Part shown: positions 40,075-47,007 of the stretch, one piece after another | Layout: each line of letters begins with the position of its first letter | Position numbering within the stretch: the first letter of the stretch is position 1 | Assembly: GCF_030296555.1 (NCBI RefSeq) | Contig: NZ_AP027728.1 | Coordinates: 620,001 to 684,000, forward strand | Reading direction: 5' to 3' | Source: Microbacterium suwonense | GTDB lineage: Bacteria; Actinomycetota; Actinomycetes; Actinomycetales; Microbacteriaceae | Length of the DNA: 64,000 nt | Notes under the pieces: generated by a model | The model's input: the letters and a program-made list of their open reading frames with translations, nothing else | The model's database searches: none | What the model was told of the DNA's origin: nothing | Program-made: the position numbers and the translations under genes

Positions 40075-40169
40075 CTGTTGGTGACGTCCTCCAGGGGCTG
40101 TTGTTGCTTCTGGGTACTGGCGCGCTGGTCGGGCTGTTCCGTTCGGTGCTGGGTATGGGGAGGGGGTGA
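40071..40169 (+). CDS. Tiny membrane protein 4 (32 aa)
   Basis: MTVGDVLQGLLLLLGTGALV then a short basic tail (FRSVLGMGRG), one helix. It is the last of four tandem tiny membrane genes and is immediately followed by the coat-like gene. Confidence 0.6.
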   Translation: MTVGDVLQGLLLLLGTGALVGLFRSVLGMGRG

Positions 40170-40174
40170 AAAGT

Positions 40175-40342
40175 ATGGATCCGATTTCGTTCGATTTCTC
40201 GGGTGTCACGGATGCGCTGGCGGCGCTCGGCCCGGCTGTCGTGGGTGCTGGCGCGGCTGTGATCGCTGCCGGTGTCGGCGTCGCTGCTGTGATGTGGGGC
40301 GCGCCGAAGCTCATCGGTCTGTTCAAGAAGACCGCGAAGTAG
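40175..40342 (+). CDS. Major coat protein-like (pVIII-like), 55 aa
   Basis: The 55-residue protein has an acidic N-terminus (MDPISFDFSGVTD), a hydrophobic middle rich in Ala/Gly/Val (AVVGAGAAVIAAGVGVAAV) and a basic C-terminus (LFKKTAK). This is the charge pattern of filamentous phage coat proteins, where the basic end contacts DNA and the acidic end faces outside. No signal peptide is seen, as in phage Pf3. ATG 40175 lies 6 bases after GGTGA; an in-frame GTG at 40166 is possible. A terminator hairpin follows, as after gene VIII of Ff phages. Confidence 0.72.
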   Translation: MDPISFDFSGVTDALAALGPAVVGAGAAVIAAGVGVAAVMWGAPKLIGLFKKTAK

Positions 40343-40351
40343 CGGCACGTC

Positions 40352-40388
40352 GATGCGCCCCGTGCTCCGTCTCGGTGCGGGGCGCATC
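40352..40388 (+). terminator. Central terminator after the coat-like gene
   Basis: GATGCGCCCCG (40352-40362) pairs perfectly with CGGGGCGCATC (40378-40388), a 15-base loop between, followed by TGTTTC. It is analogous in position to the central terminator of Ff phages, which raises coat expression over pIII. Confidence 0.75.
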
Positions 40389-40394
40389 TGTTTC

Positions 40395-40428
40395 CCGGGC
40401 CGCCTTGTGTGTATGCGAGGCGGCCCGG
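40395..40428 (+). repeat. Second hairpin upstream of the adsorption-like gene
   Basis: CCGGGCCGCC (40395-40404) pairs perfectly with GGCGGCCCGG (40419-40428) around a 14-base loop. It may be another terminator, an RNA element, or a DNA hairpin such as a packaging signal or origin. Confidence 0.6.
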
Positions 40429-40457
40429 ATTCGTTCATACATCTGAAAGGTTGCATT

Positions 40458-42299
40458 GTGCGCTGGTTGGGTAGGGCTCTCGCGGTTGTGGCAATTGCTG
40501 TTGCGGCCGGGGTGGCTGTGCCGAGCAGTGCGAGCGCGCTTGTGGCCGTCGATCCTGTTGCGCCGGTGCCTGAGTTGACGTCGCGGTATTTGTCGCTGGT
40601 GGGGAGCACCGGCGCGTTGTCCTATCCTGATCTGCTGCATGCTGAGCGTACGGCGCGGGTTGCCCCGAAGCCGATTACGCCGCCGGCTAAGTTCGTAAAG
40701 CCCCCGATTGATGGTGGTGCTGTCGGGGTTGCGTTGACGTCGTTCATGGCTGGGTGGGGTATCGGTCAGGGTGGGATTGCGTTGTATGCGGCCGCGCATG
40801 ATGACACGTACGAGGATGTGATGTGTCGGCAGCCGGGCTGGTGGCGGGGTGTGAATGATTTCATCACGTTCGGGTTGAGTGCGACGGATTGCACTGGCAC
40901 GGTGGTTGAGCCGAATGCTGATGCTCATACGGGGTTTACGCCTATTCGTGTGGGCGATTTCGAGCGCATCTATCTGGGGACGCACGTGGACACTGGCAGC
41001 GGGACTACGTATGCGTGCTGGCTTGCCACAGGGGCGGCGCCGCAGACGTTGACGCCGTTGGGGCTCAGGCCGGTGGTGATGGGGGAAGACGGGGTATGGG
41101 TGTATTCGACGGGCTTCGGTGTTCCGGTCGATGGGGGCCCGTACGCGGGTCGCTACTGTGGGCGGCCTGATTCGTCCATTGCCCGTGAACAGTTGTGGTC
41201 GACGGGGGCGGTGCCTCCGGTGCGGGTGATCAGGATCGATACTGGCGAGGTTGTGGCGGAGGCGCTGCCGCTTTCGGGTGACCCTGTGCGTACTCCTCGG
41301 TGTGAGATCACCTGGGAGGACGGCACGACGACGACGGGTACGGGAACGGATTATCAGGAGTCCGTGGGGCTGCCGTTGTCTGCTGCGGGGCTGGGGTGTG
41401 AACAGGCGTACGTGTCGAAGCCGGGCGCGGGCCCGGACTTGCTGCCGTCCAAGATTGATGTGGAGTCTGAGGACACGGAGAGTGGTGCGATTACCGAGAT
41501 TTCGTCGCAGGAAGTTCCCTCGTTCGGGCCGGATCAGCGTAAGGGTCTGACGCCGGGAAACGGGGCCGGCCTGGTGCTTGAGAAGGTCGTGAATAAGGTC
41601 ACGGATAGCTGCAACTCGTGGACGCCGGATTGCTCGGGCTGGTGGGAGCAGACGGGCCACGGGACGCAGGGCGAGACGGACACGGGCACGTATCGGTGCA
41701 CGTACGGCGGTGCGGTGGTCGATCTGGGTGAGTGCTCGCCGTACCGGGGCACGTTCGAGACGAAGACCAGCACTCCGACGATCACTGATCCGGCGACGGG
41801 CACGGAGGTGGACTGGAGTTCTAGTCCGATGAATTCCACCGATCCGACGGTGGGCCCGACCCCGGGCGAGGTCTGCATGTCGGAGTGGGGCTCGGCGGCG
41901 AACCCCATTGAGTGGGTGCTGCAGCCGGTCAAGTGCGCGATGGTCTGGGCATTCGTGCCGCGCACGGACGTGATGGTGGAGGCGCAGACTGCGATTGCTG
42001 AGGCGTGGGAGCCGACGATCGTCGGCCAGTTGCCTGGCGTCGTGGCTGCGGCCGTGTCTGTCCCGAACGGGGGCAGTGGGTGCCTTGGGCCGCATGTGGT
42101 CATTCCGATTCATCTGGGCGATCTCGATACCGGCTATGACGGTTATCCGTTGTCTGCGTGCGATGCGCCGTTCGATGTGCTGGCGACGTGGGCGCGGGTT
42201 ATCGGGTCGGCGGTGCTGATCTGGCTGACCGGGCTGGGTATCATTCGCCGTTCGTCGGCGATCGTGAACGCGCCTGGGCTGGGAGGGGGCTCCGCATGA
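40458..42299 (+). CDS. pIII-like adsorption/tail protein with signal peptide and C-terminal TM
   Basis: The GTG at 40458, preceded by GAAAGG with 7-base spacing, gives 613 residues. A signal peptide (RWLGRALAVVAIAVAAGVAV, cleavage near ASA-LV) is followed by a secreted domain with about a dozen cysteines and many Gly/Thr/Trp, probably disulfide-linked. A C-terminal transmembrane helix follows (VIGSAVLIWLTGLGII, about residues 580-596). This is the topology of filamentous phage pIII, which anchors in the membrane before assembly and binds the host receptor. There is no clear sequence homology to proteobacterial pIII. The stop overlaps the next start (ATGA). Confidence 0.7.
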   Translation: MRWLGRALAVVAIAVAAGVAVPSSASALVAVDPVAPVPELTSRYLSLVGSTGALSYPDLLHAERTARVAPKPITPPAKFVKPPIDGGAVGVALTSFMAGWGIGQGGIALYAAAHDDTYEDVMCRQPGWWRGVNDFITFGLSATDCTGTVVEPNADAHTGFTPIRVGDFERIYLGTHVDTGSGTTYACWLATGAAPQTLTPLGLRPVVMGEDGVWVYSTGFGVPVDGGPYAGRYCGRPDSSIAREQLWSTGAVPPVRVIRIDTGEVVAEALPLSGDPVRTPRCEITWEDGTTTTGTGTDYQESVGLPLSAAGLGCEQAYVSKPGAGPDLLPSKIDVESEDTESGAITEISSQEVPSFGPDQRKGLTPGNGAGLVLEKVVNKVTDSCNSWTPDCSGWWEQTGHGTQGETDTGTYRCTYGGAVVDLGECSPYRGTFETKTSTPTITDPATGTEVDWSSSPMNSTDPTVGPTPGEVCMSEWGSAANPIEWVLQPVKCAMVWAFVPRTDVMVEAQTAIAEAWEPTIVGQLPGVVAAAVSVPNGGSGCLGPHVVIPIHLGDLDTGYDGYPLSACDAPFDVLATWARVIGSAVLIWLTGLGIIRRSSAIVNAPGLGGGSA

Positions 42300-42571
42300 T
42301 TTCTGAGTTCTTCGTGAATCTTGCGGCTGGTTTCGTGGGGTGGTTGGCGGGGCTGTTCGGGGAGTGGACGCCACCGGATGCGCTGACAGATATGGCGAGC
42401 AGCGCGAACGATTTGGTGGTCGAGTTCGCGTCTCTTGGCGTCTGGGTCGATTGGGGTGTTCTGTCTGGGTGTGTGGCTGCGGCGTTGGCGTCGTGGGCTG
42501 TCGTGCTCGTTGTCAAAGTGGTGCGTGCTCTCGCGGCCCATGTACCTGTGATTGGGGGCGCTGGTGACTGA
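42296..42571 (+). CDS. Small membrane protein, pVI-like (91 aa)
   Basis: This is a 91-residue protein with an N-terminal hydrophobic helix (FFVNLAAGFVGWLAGLFG) and a second at about residues 55-80 (CVAAALASWAVVLVVKVVRAL). It follows the pIII-like gene and precedes Zot, the exact place of gene VI. It overlaps both neighbours. Confidence 0.65.
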   Translation: MISEFFVNLAAGFVGWLAGLFGEWTPPDALTDMASSANDLVVEFASLGVWVDWGVLSGCVAAALASWAVVLVVKVVRALAAHVPVIGGAGD

Positions 42572-43402
42572 CGTGCTGGCGGTGGATGATCTGTCGGTAT
42601 TCGATGATCTGGAAGAGACCGGGCTGGAGGAGGTAGAGGCTCCGCAGGAGACTCTGCCTCCTCGCCCGGTCTCCCTGGTCGGTGGAAGTCGAAAGGCAGC
42701 AGGGCGCGGCGCGGATTCACGATTCACGCGTATATCGGCGCGAATGGGCACGGTAAGAGCCTGGCGATGATGCACGACACGAAGCTGTCGATTGAGCTCG
42801 GTCGGCCGATCCTGTCCACGGTGCGGGTGGTTGACCCGCGTACGGGCGAGGACTATGCCGGCTATGTTCCGTTTCGTCGTTGGGATCAGTTGCTGTCCTT
42901 CGAGGGTGGTGATGTGCTGATGGATGAAGTGATCGGGATCGCGGCATCCGAGCAGGGCAAGAGCCTGCCGAAAGAGGTTCAGTTGTTCCTCAATCAGCTT
43001 CGTCGGCGTGACGTGCTGCTGCGGTGGACGGCGCCGGCGTGGTCGCGGGCGAACATCGTGCTTCGGGAGGTTACGCAGGCGGTGACTGTGTGCCGTGGGT
43101 ATCTTGCGAAGTATGAGAACTCGGGTGATGGGTCGCGGCTGTGGGGTAATCGTCGGTTGTTCCGATGGACGACGTATGACGCGATGGATTTCAGCACGTG
43201 GACGGACTCGAAAGAGGGCCAGCTCAAGGGGAAGGCGAATGCGTGGTTTTGGCGGCCTGGGTCGTGGGCTGAGCGCTCCTATGACACGTTCGATTCGGTC
43301 GATCACGTCGATACGGGGGAGGGCGTGTGTCTGCATTGTGGTGGCGAGCGTCCGAAGCTCAAGCGTCCGGTCTGTACGTGCCCGGTGGAGGGGCACGCGT
43401 GA
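42564..43402 (+). CDS. zot: Zot-type (pI-like) assembly ATPase (frameshifted)
   Basis: This is a P-loop ATPase of the Zot/pI group that drives filament extrusion. The C-terminal frame has Walker B (DVLMDEVIG) and RRRDVLLRWTAPAW. Walker A (GANGHGKS) lies upstream in this frame at about 42737-42757. The start GTG 42564 (VTDVLAVDDLSVFDDLEE) is in another frame and meets it near 42677-42680; one missing base (CTGGTC as CTGGGTC) would restore RWKSKGSRARRGFTIHAYIG. The corrected length is 279 residues. Unlike proteobacterial Zot, no C-terminal TM is visible, and the C-terminus holds CLHCGG ... CTCP, a zinc-ribbon-like cluster. Confidence 0.8.
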
Positions 43403-43482
43403 GCAAGCTCGGGATGGTTCTTCGTGCAGTCAGGAATGGTCTGAGTCTGCTGCGCAACGTGCTGTGGCTGCTGCGCCGGTAG
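43399..43482 (+). CDS. Tiny basic amphipathic protein (27 aa)
   Basis: The GTG start overlaps the zot stop (GTGA). MSKLGMVLRAVRNGLSLLRN then VLWLLRR: a basic, amphipathic or membrane-associated helix. Role unknown; it may be a partner of the assembly ATPase. Confidence 0.5.
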   Translation: MSKLGMVLRAVRNGLSLLRNVLWLLRR

Positions 43483-43498
43483 GCGCTATCGTGAGCGT

Positions 43499-43828
43499 GT
43501 GGACTGGGAACTGATCGTCAGCTCGTCGGAGTTTGAGTTCTTCTGTGTCGGGGCGTTCATGGGGGCTCTCGTTGCGGTTGTGGTCGACGTGATCGTGCGC
43601 GCGTTTTTTCGTGACACTGTGGGGCGTCGGATGCGGCGTGCGGCGCGGGCGCGGCGGAGGTTGGATCGTGCTGTTCGGCGTGCGGCGAAGCATGGTATCT
43701 CGCCTCGGCCTGGTGTGCCGTCGATGTCTCCGTTTGGGCGCGCGGTGGGTAAGGTCGGCCCGGTGGATACGTCGACTTTTGTCAGGCCGGCGCCGGGGCC
43801 GCGTGATTGGACGCCTGGTGGTTCGTAG
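43499..43828 (+). CDS. Single-TM basic protein (109 aa)
   Basis: The GTG start gives 109 residues with one transmembrane segment near the N-terminus (FFCVGAFMGALVAVVVDVIV, about residues 14-33) and an Arg-rich region (RRMRRAARARRRLDRAVRR), then a Pro-rich tail. It is the last gene of the structural operon. It could provide the membrane anchor missing from the Zot protein (inference). Confidence 0.6.
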   Translation: MDWELIVSSSEFEFFCVGAFMGALVAVVVDVIVRAFFRDTVGRRMRRAARARRRLDRAVRRAAKHGISPRPGVPSMSPFGRAVGKVGPVDTSTFVRPAPGPRDWTPGGS

Positions 43829-43987
43829 GGTTGTTCGATTGTTGGTTTAGCCGGCAGCTGCGTCGATGAGCCGTCGACGTAGCGTGAAAGATAACGGCTC
43901 CCGCGTGTTTTCGCGGGAGCCGTTGTTATATTTGCGATCGCTGTGGAGGGGTGTTCGAATGTCGCACCCGCGTGGCGATTTCGGCGG
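43829..43987 (+). other. Short non-coding stretch with terminator
   Basis: This contains the terminator at 43893-43924. I see no gene or other signal on either strand. Confidence 0.6.
43893..43924 (+). terminator. Terminator of the structural operon
   Basis: AACGGCTCCCGCG (43893-43905) pairs perfectly with CGCGGGAGCCGTT (43912-43924) around a 6-base loop, followed by GTTATATTTG. This is a strong Rho-independent terminator for the rightward genes. Confidence 0.88.
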
Positions 43988-44143
43988 TCATGCGTCGTTC
44001 TTGGAAGGGAAGAGCCAGTTGACTGCGTACAGCACGCCGGCGACGAATGTTTCGCGCTGGGTCTCGCACTCGTTGCAGTTGCATGTGCCGTATCGGCGTG
44101 TCCATTCCTCGCGTGCCTTGCTCTCATCCGTGTGGTCGCTCAT
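43988..44143 (-). CDS. Small CxC-rich protein (51 aa)
   Basis: ATG 44143 is preceded by AGAGGA. The product MSDHTDESKAREEWTRRYGTC... contains CNCNEC, a possible metal site, then FVAGVLYAVNWLFPSKNDA, a weakly hydrophobic tail. Family unknown. It is read opposite to the structural operon, in the same direction as int. Confidence 0.5.
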   Translation of the reverse strand: MSDHTDESKAREEWTRRYGTCNCNECETQRETFVAGVLYAVNWLFPSKNDA

Positions 44144-44375
44144 GTTGGTGAATCCTCTCGTTGTTGCTTCGTGTCGAAGGGGCTTGACCCTTCGGCACAC
44201 CTGCCGAGAAGTAAGCGGAGCGGTGCGGGTCAACCCCTGTGGCTGGGTCGGCCTGGCAAGGTGCGGAGCACCATCGTTGCGGGAGACTGTGGGCCGGTTC
44301 GTGGGTTGACGCGTGCCGTGGAGCGAACTACTTGCTCGGCGTGAGTCGCTGATGTGACGCTGCAGCGTGGTTTTC
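44144..44375. other. Non-coding region before int
   Basis: No gene is supported here. A minus-strand promoter for the 51-residue gene should lie near 44150-44200. The origin or an arm site of the element could also be in this stretch, but no diagnostic motif is visible. Confidence 0.4.
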
Positions 44376-45194
44376 TTATGCGGGGGTGAGGCTGAGCCGT
44401 GATGCGGCCGCGACGGTGGCGAGGTCGTCGCCGGTGATGTGCACGTAGCGCTGGGTGGTGACGAGGCTGGCGTGTCCGAGCATCGCTTGGATTGCGCGGA
44501 GGTCGTGGGTCTGTTTCCATGCGGCGGTGGCTCCGGCGTGGCGGAGGCTGTGGGGGTTCCAGCCGGTGACGCGGGTGATGATCTTGTTCACGCTGACGGG
44601 GTGTAGGTGGGGGAGGTTGCCTCGTTGGATGCGGCGGGGGAAGTAGTAGCCGGGGCCTTGCTCGTGTTCGAGGGTGTCGAGTGCGGTTGCGACTTCGGCG
44701 TTCATCGCGATGATGCGGGGCTTGCGGCCTTTGCCGATGATGTGCAGTTCTTGGCCGTGGCGGTTGTTGGTGTGCAGGGATGCGATTTCGGAAAGGCGCA
44801 TCCATCCGCCTCGGGCGAGCAGGATCAGGGCGCGCTGTTGCGGTGTGGCGCGGGTGAGGGCTTGGCGGATGTCGTCGTCTGGTGCGACGCGGGGTGAGGG
44901 TGCGGGGATGCGGATTTTCTGTAGTTGCGTGGTGGGGTTGTCGGGTCTGTGTCCGCGTCGGTGTGCCCAGGTGAAGAACAGCCTCCAGGAGCCGGTGAGG
45001 CTCTTGCGGGTCTCGGGCGCGTGGTGGCGGTGCGCGGCGAGGATTTCTGTGAGCTCGTCCTCGGTGATTGTGGTGAGCTCGTGCTGCTCGGCGAGCTTGC
45101 GGATGTCGCGGAGGCGGAGGCGGACTGTCGCGTCGCTGCGGTCGGAGGCGAGAAGCCAGATCTTGTACTGGTCGATGAGCTGAATGTTATTCAC
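44376..45194 (-). CDS. int: Tyrosine-type integrase
   Basis: This is a site-specific recombinase of 272 residues. It has an N-terminal SAM-like core-binding domain (about 1-95) and a catalytic domain with RLSEIASL (Arg I), the Lys in GKGRKPR, HSLRH (His-x-x-Arg), GHASL, and TTQRYVHI (Tyr nucleophile). It is of the small XerC-like type with no large arm-binding domain. GTG 45194 starts MNNIQLIDQYKIWLL. In the circular form it would lie 15 nt downstream of the repressor stop in the same direction. In the prophage it is cut off from that promoter. Confidence 0.92.
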   Translation of the reverse strand: MNNIQLIDQYKIWLLASDRSDATVRLRLRDIRKLAEQHELTTITEDELTEILAAHRHHAPETRKSLTGSWRLFFTWAHRRGHRPDNPTTQLQKIRIPAPSPRVAPDDDIRQALTRATPQQRALILLARGGWMRLSEIASLHTNNRHGQELHIIGKGRKPRIIAMNAEVATALDTLEHEQGPGYYFPRRIQRGNLPHLHPVSVNKIITRVTGWNPHSLRHAGATAAWKQTHDLRAIQAMLGHASLVTTQRYVHITGDDLATVAAASRLSLTPA

Positions 45195-45238
45195 TATTTC
45201 AGCGTGTCGTTACGCGGCAGAGCGCATTAACCTGATAA

Positions 45239-45273
45239 CGGCAGGTTCTTGGTTCGAGTCCAAGCCGGGGAGC
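45239..45273 (+). repeat. attR core
   Basis: This is the 35-bp copy of the tRNA-Asn 3' end at the right junction, identical to 37035-37069. Host sequence (CAACCCC...) follows. Upstream 45216-45223 shares GGCAGAGC with the tRNA at equivalent spacing, but the intervening anticodon arm has no pairing, so no functional tRNA is present. Confidence 0.93.
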
Positions 45274-45286
45274 CAACCCCTTCGAA

Positions 45287-45307
45287 ACCCCGTCCTCGTG
45301 ACGGGGT
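45287..45307 (+). terminator. Original host terminator of tRNA-Asn, displaced to the right end
   Basis: ACCCCGTC (45287-45294) pairs with GACGGGGT (45300-45307) around CTCGT. It lies just after attR, so it was the native tRNA terminator before integration. Confidence 0.7.
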
Positions 45308-45411
45308 CTCGTCGTTGCACGCCGTCCCGACCTCCGCTCCCGTATGAGTTCGTGCTGCGTGAATCGCGTCCCGGCGACATGACCTCATGCGGGAACGAGA
45401 AGCGGTTGCAC

Positions 45412-46398
45412 TCAGAGGAGCTCGGCGCGCAGCTGCTCGGGCGTCTTGGGGGAGAGCAGACCGGGTGCCACGTCGAAGGGCGTCTTCGCGCCGTGGTCGC
45501 CGGCCGCAGCGAGCCGTACGGCGGCGCGGGCGTAGGCGACCAGCACGCTCGCGGTGAACTCGGGATTCGATTCCAGCGCGAGCCGGAACTCGACGCTTTG
45601 GGACGCCTCGCTCGACGTCGAGCCACTGCGGATCACGAAACCGCCGTGCGGGACGCCGGCATGATCGCGGGCCAGCTCCTGTGCGCTGATGAAGTGCACG
45701 GTCGTGTCATAGGGCTCGAAGTAGTCCGGCATCGTCACGATCGCCTCGCGCACGGCATCCGCATCGGCGCCGTCTTCGAGCACGACGAAGCACTCGCGGG
45801 TGTGCTTCTCGCGAGTGGTCAATTCGGGCCGCTCTCCGGCGCGCACCCGCGAGACCGCGTCATCGGACGGGATCGTGTACTGCACGCCCGCAGCGACACC
45901 GGGGACGCGCCGGATGGCATCCGAGTGCCCCTGGCTGAGCCCGCGACCCCAGAAGGTGTACGTCTCACCCTGCGGCAGGATCGCCTCGCCGTACAGCCGC
46001 TGCAGCGAGAACAGGCCGGGATCCCAGCCGGTGGAGATGATGGCCGTCGTCCCGGCCGCGCGGGCGGCGGCATCCACGGCGGCGTAGTGCTGCGGGATAC
46101 GTGCGTGCGTGTCGAAGCTGTCGACGATGCTGAACACCGATGCCAGCTGCGGGCTCTGCACGGGCAGGTCGCTCTTGGAGCCGCCGCAGAGCACCAGAAC
46201 ATCGATCTCATCCGCCAGGGCCGGGAGTTCCTCGACGGCTCGCACCGCGGTGCCCTCCGACAGCGGAGCCACGGAGGCCGGGTCACGGCGCGTGAACACA
46301 CCGGCCACGTGCATGTCGGGGTTCAGACCGATCGAGCGCTCCACGCCGCGCCCCAGGTTGCCGTAGCCGACGATGCCGACCCTGATCACGTTCTCCAT
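45412..46398 (-). CDS. ddh: Meso-diaminopimelate D-dehydrogenase
   Basis: This is an NADPH-dependent enzyme that makes meso-diaminopimelate in one step from tetrahydrodipicolinate, a short route to lysine. The 328-residue product has the nucleotide-binding motif VGYGNLGRGVE near the N-terminus and STGWDPGLFSLQR, typical of Ddh. It overlaps def by one base (TGATG). It reads toward the prophage integrase. Confidence 0.93.
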   Translation of the reverse strand: MENVIRVGIVGYGNLGRGVERSIGLNPDMHVAGVFTRRDPASVAPLSEGTAVRAVEELPALADEIDVLVLCGGSKSDLPVQSPQLASVFSIVDSFDTHARIPQHYAAVDAAARAAGTTAIISTGWDPGLFSLQRLYGEAILPQGETYTFWGRGLSQGHSDAIRRVPGVAAGVQYTIPSDDAVSRVRAGERPELTTREKHTRECFVVLEDGADADAVREAIVTMPDYFEPYDTTVHFISAQELARDHAGVPHGGFVIRSGSTSSEASQSVEFRLALESNPEFTASVLVAYARAAVRLAAAGDHGAKTPFDVAPGLLSPKTPEQLRAELL

Positions 46399-46964
46399 CA
46401 GCCCTCCAGATCGTCGATGCCAGGCATCCAGCTGGCATCGCCCCGGGCCCAGCCGCGCTTGCGCGCGATCTTCTGCGCCGTCTTCCAGTCGCCTTCGGAC
46501 AGACGGTCGATGTACAGGATGCCGTCGAGGTGGTCGAACTCGTGCTGCATGATGCGCGCGCGCCAGCCGTCCACTTCGATGCGAACAGCGGCCCCCGACA
46601 GGTCGATGCCGGTGACCAGCACACGATCCGACCGGCGCAGAGGGAACCGCTCACCGGGGAACGACAGGCATCCCTCGGACTCCTCATCCGGATCCGGCGA
46701 GCCTGGCTCGGGCGGAGTCATCCACAGCACAGGGTTGATGAGCTCACCGCGCCACGGCCGCTCGTCGTCGTCGACGTACGAGTAGACGTAGATGCGCAGC
46801 GGCACGCCGACCTGCGGGGCTGCGAGCCCCACTCCCGGAGCGACGTCCATCGTCTCGTACATGTCGGCGACGAGCGTGCGGATCTCATCGGTGATCTCGT
46901 CGACGTCGGCAGCGGGGGAGTGCAGCACGGGATCGCCCATGATGCGGATCGGAAGAACAGCCAC
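46398..46964 (-). CDS. def: Peptide deformylase
   Basis: This is a metalloenzyme that removes the formyl group from new proteins. The 188-residue product has the three canonical motifs GVGLAAPQ, EGCLSFPG and QHEFDHLDG (metal Cys and two His). It ends with an extra C-terminal basic tail (KIARKRGWARGD). Co-directional with ddh. Confidence 0.96.
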   Translation of the reverse strand: MAVLPIRIMGDPVLHSPAADVDEITDEIRTLVADMYETMDVAPGVGLAAPQVGVPLRIYVYSYVDDDERPWRGELINPVLWMTPPEPGSPDPDEESEGCLSFPGERFPLRRSDRVLVTGIDLSGAAVRIEVDGWRARIMQHEFDHLDGILYIDRLSEGDWKTAQKIARKRGWARGDASWMPGIDDLEG

Positions 46965-47007
46965 GCCACAACACTACTGGCAGCGTCCGGGCAGATAAGG
47001 TGGGACG

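Larger units (their letters stand above)
37035..45273. mobile_element. Integrated inovirus-like prophage in tRNA-Asn
   Basis: This is an element bounded by 35-bp direct repeats (37035-37069 and 45239-45273), giving an 8,204-bp circle. The gene order closely parallels Ff-type filamentous phages: Rep (pII), a candidate ssDNA-binding protein (pV), tiny membrane proteins (pVII/pIX-like), coat-like protein (pVIII), terminator, adsorption-like protein (pIII), small membrane protein (pVI), Zot ATPase (pI). An HTH repressor, an Xis-like protein and a tyrosine integrase complete it. No secretin (pIV) is present, consistent with a host without an outer membrane. Codon use is visibly less GC-rich than the flanking genes. 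The assignment rests on synteny, Rep and Zot motifs, and protein shapes. Confidence 0.88.

Noticed and set aside
44306..44345. Plus-strand promoter-like TTGACG ... TACTTG in the gap before int
   Set aside because: Nothing on the plus strand follows it, and the -10 is poor.
45205..45273. A second tRNA gene at the right end of the element
   Set aside because: The D-stem-like GGCAGAGC and the T arm are present, but there is no 5' acceptor strand and no anticodon stem, so it is only the att core with decayed tRNA similarity.
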